A DNA stretch of 64,000 bases, from contig NZ_JAAOLY010000012.1 in NCBI RefSeq assembly GCF_011601275.1, forward strand, positions 1-64,000. Reading direction: 5' to 3'. The notes beneath the pieces were generated by a model. That model was given only the letters and a program-made list of their open reading frames with translations, was not told the DNA's origin and did not search any database. Every line of letters starts with the position of its first letter. The first letter of the stretch is position 1. This stretch comes from Janthinobacterium lividum. Lineage in GTDB: Bacteria; Pseudomonadota; Gammaproteobacteria; Burkholderiales; Burkholderiaceae_D. This document shows positions 59,820 to 64,000 of this stretch, in pieces. A program made the position numbers and the translations under genes.

Positions 59820-62282
59820 ATGGCTGTGCATGCTGCCATGCCTGGCCTGGCAGCGCGGCCGCTGGCCTTGCTGGCGGGCGCGGCCTGCGTACTGGCCTTG
59901 CGCCACTATCCACTGGGTCACGGCTGGCCCGGCCTGCTGTTTGCAGCGCTGCTGCCCGCGTATTTCCTGCTGCTATGCTGGCGCCCCGCCTGCTGGCTGT
60001 TCTGCGTGCCCGCCCTGCTGCCCGTTCTTGACTTGGCACCGTGGACGGGCTGGTTCTTCCTCGAAGAAATCGACGTGCTGCTGTTGCTGACGGTGGCCTG
60101 CGGCTACTGGCGCCTGGGCGGCCCCGTCCAGAGCGCCGCAGCCACGCTCCCGCCCGCCGCCCGCGCCTGTTTGCTGCTGTGCAGCCTGGCCTGGATGGCG
60201 GCGCTGCTGCGCGGCGTGCTGCCGCTGGCGCCACTCGACCTGAATGCCTGGGATAATTATTTGAGTCCCTACAACAGCCTGCGGCTGGGCAAGGCCTGGG
60301 CCTGGAGCATGTTGCTGCTGCCGCTGCTGCTGCGCGACGGGAATGCTTCCGCCCTGCGCCGCTACGCGCTGCCGGGCATGCTGGCCGGACTGGCCATGGT
60401 GTCGCTGTTCGCGCTGTGGGAACGGGCCGTGTTTCCCGGCCTGACGAACCTGTCGAGCGACTACCGCATCACCGCGCCGTTTTCCGCCATGCACACGGGC
60501 GGTGCCGCGCTCGACGGCTACTTGGCCCTGAGCCTGCCGTTTGCCGCACTGTGGCTGGCGCGCGCCAGCAGTCGCTGGCAGGCGGTGCTGGCCATGCTGC
60601 TGCTGGCCCTGGCCCTGCACGCGGCGTTTACCACTTTTTCACGCGGCCTGTATGGGGCCCTGGCGGCGGCCATGCTGCTGGCCTTGTGGCAGACCCTGCG
60701 CACGGCGCCCGGCGCGGCGCGGCGTTCGCCTGACCGCCCGCTCGTGCCCGGTGTGCTGCTGCGGCTGCTGCTGGCTGGCCTTGGCACCGTCCTGCTCGTA
60801 TACATGTTCAGCCTGGCCGGCTACCGGGGCTTGCTCACCGCCGTCGTCCTGCTCGCGGCCAGCTTCGTGCTGGCCGCGCGGCCCTTGCCGTGGCGCCTGG
60901 CGCCGGCCAGCCTGCTGTGTGCTCTGTGCCTGCAGGGCTTGCTGGCCGCCTGGTGGCCGGAGCCGGCCGGCCAGCAAACGGCCGGCTGGCTGAAAGGCCC
61001 GTACTTCCTGTTCCTGCTGGCGGCCGTGCTGCTGACGGCCGTGCTGTGGCCCGGTGCTGGTGCCGCCAAAGGGCCTGTCAGACTGGGCCTGGCGATGATG
61101 GCGTGGACCATGCTGGCGTGCAATCTGGCCTGGATAGGCTGGCACTGGGCCGGGCCGCCCGCCCTGCTGCCGGCCGGCCTCGTCGTCCTGCTGGCCATGC
61201 TGATGCTGTGCAACGGACGCTTGCGCCCGCCGCTGTGGCGGCTGGACCGGGCCAGCCTGAGCATCGCGGGCGCGGCCGGCATCCTGCTGCTGCTGGCCAT
61301 CCCCGTGTCGGCCAGCTATTACGCCACCGAACGTTTCGCCACCACGGCCTTCGACATGCAAGGCCGCTTGCGCCATTGGCGGCAAGCGCTGACCATGCAG
61401 CCGTCCGACTTGGCCAGCCGTCTGTTCGGCACGGGTAGCGGCAGCTTTCCCGCTACTTATTACTGGCACAATCCCCAGCGCGAGGTGCCGGCCAGCATCG
61501 CGTATGCCGAGGAAGGGGGAAACCGGTACGTGCGCCTGGCCAGCCCCGGCTACAGCGCCGGCTATGGCGAACTGCTGCGGCTGCTGCAACGCCTGCCCGT
61601 GCAGCCCGACACGCGCTACACCCTGGCGCTCGACGTGCGACGAAGCGGCCCCATGCCCGTACTGCAGGTGCGCCTGTGCCAGCGGCAGCTGCTGTATGCC
61701 CAGGGCTGCGTGAATGTGCCGCTGCGCCTGCGGCCTGTGCCGCCTGGCATGCAGCCCGGCGGGTGGCAACACTACGAAGTACCGTTCGACAGCGCATGGC
61801 TGGGCGGGAGAGCCTGGCTGCTGCGTCCGCCCGTGCAGCTGGAACTGGCGGCCAGCGGCACGGCCACCTCTTCCGTGCTCGAGGTCGACAACCTGAGCTT
61901 GCGCACCCCGGGCGGCGAGGAATTGATCGCCAACGGGAACTTTACGCAAGCCAATAATTACTGGTTTTTCAGCAGCGACCACCATCATTTGCCGTGGCAT
62001 ATCAAGAGCATGGCCTTGCATTTGCTGATCGAAACAGGCTGGTGCGGCGCCCTGTCCATGCTGGCCCTGCTGGTTCTGGCTGGCACGCGCCTGCTGCGCC
62101 AGGCCGCGCGCGGCGATTCCGGCGCGCTGGCTGGCGCCGCCGCCCTGCTGGGTTTTCTCGTCGTCGGCCTGTTCGACAGCCTGCTCGACGTGCCGCGCAT
62201 CGCCCTGCTGTGCTATCTGATGCTGCTGTGCGCGCTGCTGCAGCCCGTGCCACCTCCTCACGTTGAAAGTGCGCCGCCATGA
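59820..62282 (+). CDS. O-antigen ligase/polymerase-like membrane protein with inserted beta-domain
   Basis: An 820-residue integral membrane protein with at least twelve hydrophobic segments, very rich in Leu and Ala. A large periplasmic loop near 540-715 (from NPQREVPASIAYAEEGG to LIANGNFTQANNYW) looks like a carbohydrate-binding beta-sandwich placed between the last TM segments. The central segments and FSSDHHHLPWHIKSMALHLL recall Wzy/WaaL-type O-antigen ligase family proteins. It would polymerise or attach exopolysaccharide units. It starts 3 bp after prsT and overlaps the protease gene as ATGA. Confidence 0.75.
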   Translation: MAVHAAMPGLAARPLALLAGAACVLALRHYPLGHGWPGLLFAALLPAYFLLLCWRPACWLFCVPALLPVLDLAPWTGWFFLEEIDVLLLLTVACGYWRLGGPVQSAAATLPPAARACLLLCSLAWMAALLRGVLPLAPLDLNAWDNYLSPYNSLRLGKAWAWSMLLLPLLLRDGNASALRRYALPGMLAGLAMVSLFALWERAVFPGLTNLSSDYRITAPFSAMHTGGAALDGYLALSLPFAALWLARASSRWQAVLAMLLLALALHAAFTTFSRGLYGALAAAMLLALWQTLRTAPGAARRSPDRPLVPGVLLRLLLAGLGTVLLVYMFSLAGYRGLLTAVVLLAASFVLAARPLPWRLAPASLLCALCLQGLLAAWWPEPAGQQTAGWLKGPYFLFLLAAVLLTAVLWPGAGAAKGPVRLGLAMMAWTMLACNLAWIGWHWAGPPALLPAGLVVLLAMLMLCNGRLRPPLWRLDRASLSIAGAAGILLLLAIPVSASYYATERFATTAFDMQGRLRHWRQALTMQPSDLASRLFGTGSGSFPATYYWHNPQREVPASIAYAEEGGNRYVRLASPGYSAGYGELLRLLQRLPVQPDTRYTLALDVRRSGPMPVLQVRLCQRQLLYAQGCVNVPLRLRPVPPGMQPGGWQHYEVPFDSAWLGGRAWLLRPPVQLELAASGTATSSVLEVDNLSLRTPGGEELIANGNFTQANNYWFFSSDHHHLPWHIKSMALHLLIETGWCGALSMLALLVLAGTRLLRQAARGDSGALAGAAALLGFLVVGLFDSLLDVPRIALLCYLMLLCALLQPVPPPHVESAPP

Positions 62283-63055
62283 AAGCCCTGCCATTGACAT
62301 GCTTTTCCGCCCTCTTGTTTTGCCTTGCCCTGGCCAGTGCGCCATGCCGCGCCGATGCTCCGCTGGCGCAAACCATCGCGCGCATCAAACCATCGATCGT
62401 CGGCGTGGGCAGCCTGCAAAAGACGCGCACGCCGCCGATGAATTTCATCGGCACGGGCTTCGTCGCCGGCGATGGCTTGAGCGTGCTCACTTGCGCCCAT
62501 GTGATCCAGAAACTGCTCGACGCCAATCCGAACGAAGTCATCGGCATACTCACGGGCCAGGGCGAGGCAGCGCAATTTCGCCCCGCCAAGGTCCAGGCGC
62601 TGGACACGGAACACGACCTGGCCTTGCTGCGCCTGGCGGGTGTGCCCCTGCCTGCCATGGCGCTGGGCGACGCGGCCACGGTGCGCGAAGGCCAGGCCAT
62701 GGCCTTTACGGGGTTTCCGCTAGGTACCTTGCTGGGCTTGCACCACGTGACCCACCGCGCCATCGTGTCATCGCTGACGCCGGTGGTCATGCCCAGCGAA
62801 AACGCGCAGCGCCTCGACGTCCGGCGCCTGGCGCAGCTACAAAAAGCGCCTTACACCGTGTTCCAGCTGGACGCGACGGCGTATCCAGGCAGCAGCGGCA
62901 GCCCCTTGTTCGATCCCGAGACCGGTCTCGTCTACGGCATCGTCAACATGGTGTACGTCAAAGGCCTCAAGGAGGCGGCCATCAGCGCGCCGAGCGGCAT
63001 CACTTACGCGATTCCGGGCGGCTACATGCAGGCGATCTTGCTGAAAAATAAATGA
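62279..63055 (+). CDS. Exported trypsin-like (S1C/DegP-type) serine protease without PDZ domain
   Basis: A 258-residue protease: signal peptide (MKALPLTCFSALLFCLALAS, cleaved near CRADA), catalytic His in LTCAHVIQ (about 77), Asp in EHDLALLRL (about 112) and Ser in YPGSSGSPLF (about 209). It resembles the protease half of DegP/HtrA but has no PDZ domain. It ends the prsT operon, overlapping the upstream gene by 4 bp, and so probably acts in the periplasm on exported polymer-locus proteins (inferred). Convergent with the acyltransferase gene. Confidence 0.86.
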   Translation: MKALPLTCFSALLFCLALASAPCRADAPLAQTIARIKPSIVGVGSLQKTRTPPMNFIGTGFVAGDGLSVLTCAHVIQKLLDANPNEVIGILTGQGEAAQFRPAKVQALDTEHDLALLRLAGVPLPAMALGDAATVREGQAMAFTGFPLGTLLGLHHVTHRAIVSSLTPVVMPSENAQRLDVRRLAQLQKAPYTVFQLDATAYPGSSGSPLFDPETGLVYGIVNMVYVKGLKEAAISAPSGITYAIPGGYMQAILLKNK

Positions 63056-63059
63056 ATAA

Positions 63060-63806
63060 TCAGTTGCGCCCCTGCCTCAGCCGGTCGGTAATACCGGGCT
63101 CATCCCATGTCGGAAAAAAAAAGGGGTAAAACGACCGTTCACCCCCATGCTGTTCCATCAGGCCGCCGTATTTGCGGATCTGGGCCCCCATGTAATCGAG
63201 ATCCAGCCGTAGCAGCACGGCTGGCGCCCCCACGCGCGTGCACTCGCGCTCGCCGCCGAAGTCCTGGAAACCCAGCATGCGCTTGTAAAACGCCACGTGG
63301 CGCGGGTTGACTTCAATCACGTAATCCGTAAAGCCGTGAATATTGTGGGCATAGATATAAGAGATATGAATCAGCGCCGCAAACACGCGCTTGCTCACTC
63401 CCTTGTCGATGGCCAGGCGCGACGGTTCGCACAGGCGCCGCCCCTGCTCGCGCAGGACGTCGAGCTTGTCGCGGAAGTTTTCATCGGCGGGCAAGCCCGT
63501 CTCGTCATTATCGAGGCACAAGGTCATGGTGCCGACGGTGGTGCCGGCCGTTTCCGCAAACAGTGTGATTTTATTGAGCGCATGGGTCGTGCCGGGATCG
63601 ACGGCATAGCCGCGCCAGCCGTACATCTTGCGGATCAGCAAGCTGGCCGCTTCACGCCGGCCACGCGAATTGGCCATGCGGATATGAAAGCGCTGCAGGT
63701 CGAGCTCATGCTCCATGGCCGGGTCGATCTGCCCCTCGCCCACCACCAGGTCGCTGAAAGTACCAGGCGTGTCGAAGGAAATTATGGGTTCATCTTCAAA
63801 GCTCAT
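63060..63806 (-). CDS. FeeM-domain N-acyltransferase (PEP-CTERM/exosortase-associated)
   Basis: A 248-residue GNAT/autoinducer-synthase-fold protein: HIRMANSRGRREAASLLIRK (about 40-59), a Tyr/Trp pair GWRGYAVD, TLCLDNDETGLPADE (about 97-111), EPSRLAIDKG (about 127) and EVNPRHVAFYKRMLGFQDFG (about 164-183). This pattern fits N-acyl amino acid synthase FeeM and the acyltransferases encoded beside PEP-CTERM loci, which use acyl-ACP or acyl-CoA to make N-acyl amino acids. It starts at ATG 63806 and is convergent with the protease. The acyl donor and amino acid are not predictable. Confidence 0.8.
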   Translation of the reverse strand: MSFEDEPIISFDTPGTFSDLVVGEGQIDPAMEHELDLQRFHIRMANSRGRREAASLLIRKMYGWRGYAVDPGTTHALNKITLFAETAGTTVGTMTLCLDNDETGLPADENFRDKLDVLREQGRRLCEPSRLAIDKGVSKRVFAALIHISYIYAHNIHGFTDYVIEVNPRHVAFYKRMLGFQDFGGERECTRVGAPAVLLRLDLDYMGAQIRKYGGLMEQHGGERSFYPFFFPTWDEPGITDRLRQGRN

Positions 63807-64000
63807 CTTGTCCTCACGTTCATCGGCAGCCGTCGAGACGGACTGAAGCCAATGCCTTGTGACAAGAGAAAAACGGGAGAAGTTCCCAGCAATAGCTAAA
63901 AAAACAGAAGAAATTTACATTAGGATAGCAAAATAACACGATGAAATTTGTCTATAAGTACAAAATGGTAAATATAATTACTGTTTTGATATTGCCGAGG
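63807..64000. other. AT-rich upstream region at window end, no gene seen
   Basis: About 190 bp with no supportable coding region. It becomes markedly AT-rich from about 63895 (AAAAAAACAG, TACATTAGG, TAAATATAATTAC), consistent with a promoter region for the FeeM-type gene and possibly for a gene beyond the edge. Confidence 0.4.

Noticed and set aside
60639-62345. Minus-strand open frame of 568 codons opposite the ligase-like gene
   Set aside because: The product is Gln/His/Arg-rich without domain signatures, and the plus strand has a membrane protein coupled to genes on both sides.
46-64000. CRISPR arrays, tRNA or rRNA genes
   Set aside because: No regularly spaced identical repeats, no cas genes and no cloverleaf or rRNA-like segments were recognised on reading. 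A covariance-model scan would be decisive for small RNAs.

Overview
The window looks like a chromosomal segment of a GC-rich betaproteobacterium, most likely Oxalobacteraceae (Janthinobacterium/Massilia type). This is inferred from base composition, from exosortase/PEP-CTERM-associated genes (a PrsT-type TPR lipoprotein, a FeeM-domain acyltransferase), a Zur-linked zinc locus and a proteasome-like Anbu operon. No tRNA, rRNA or CRISPR array was recognised.

Layout. (1) 1-3.7 kb is an accessory region. It holds the end of an IS3-family element, a small tyrosine recombinase, and six short same-strand genes that look less GC-rich than the rest. Two of these resemble immunity proteins and one is a GFA enzyme. 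Copies of a dispersed intergenic repeat lie between them, with one more near 7.25 kb. (2) 3.7-9.7 kb: a LysR regulator divergent from two tandem exported agmatine-deiminase-like enzymes, then a second LysR regulator divergent from an FAD monooxygenase. (3) 9.9-12.4 kb: a tyrosine recombinase divergent from a KfrA-like coiled-coil DNA-binding protein. They share an AT-rich promoter with three palindromes, and a stop-interrupted small reading frame follows. (4) 12.4-25.3 kb is mixed housekeeping and accessory material: DUF1801, VirK/YbjX, a class C-type serine hydrolase, an EAL phosphodiesterase, a DHA2 exporter with LysR, XRE-cupin with GNAT, LtrA, and a 2-hydroxyacid dehydrogenase. (5) 25.5-29.96 kb: a Fur-boxed TonB-dependent receptor, a secreted protein and an orphan histidine kinase. 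(6) 30.0-34.3 kb: the ATP-grasp / alpha-E / transglutaminase / Anbu operon, preceded by a near-consensus sigma-54 promoter and an NtrC-type site. (7) 34.4-42.9 kb: an alpha/beta hydrolase, then a zinc-homeostasis block with a Zur-type Fur protein, two CobW GTPases, a NiCoT-like transporter, and an ABC/FtsX/DUF3299 system with a TlpA-like protein. The divergent promoter of this block carries two matching 19-bp palindromes. (8) 42.9-47.5 kb: a 5'-nucleotidase with a Pho-box-like site, a Sel1 lipoprotein and a catalase. (9) 47.6-54.2 kb: a trypsin-like protease with a small protein resembling its N-terminal domain, divergent from the PrkA-YhbH-SpoVR stress operon. (10) 54.3-63.8 kb is the edge of an exopolysaccharide/exosortase locus: UDP-GlcNAc dehydrogenase and epimerase, PrsT, an O-antigen-ligase-like membrane protein, a trypsin-like protease and a FeeM-type acyltransferase.

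The strongest regulatory readings are nitrogen control (NtrC/sigma-54) of the Anbu operon, zinc control of the CobW/ABC block, iron control of the TonB receptor, and phosphate control of the nucleotidase. All four rest on motifs read by eye and on established family knowledge. No homology search was run.
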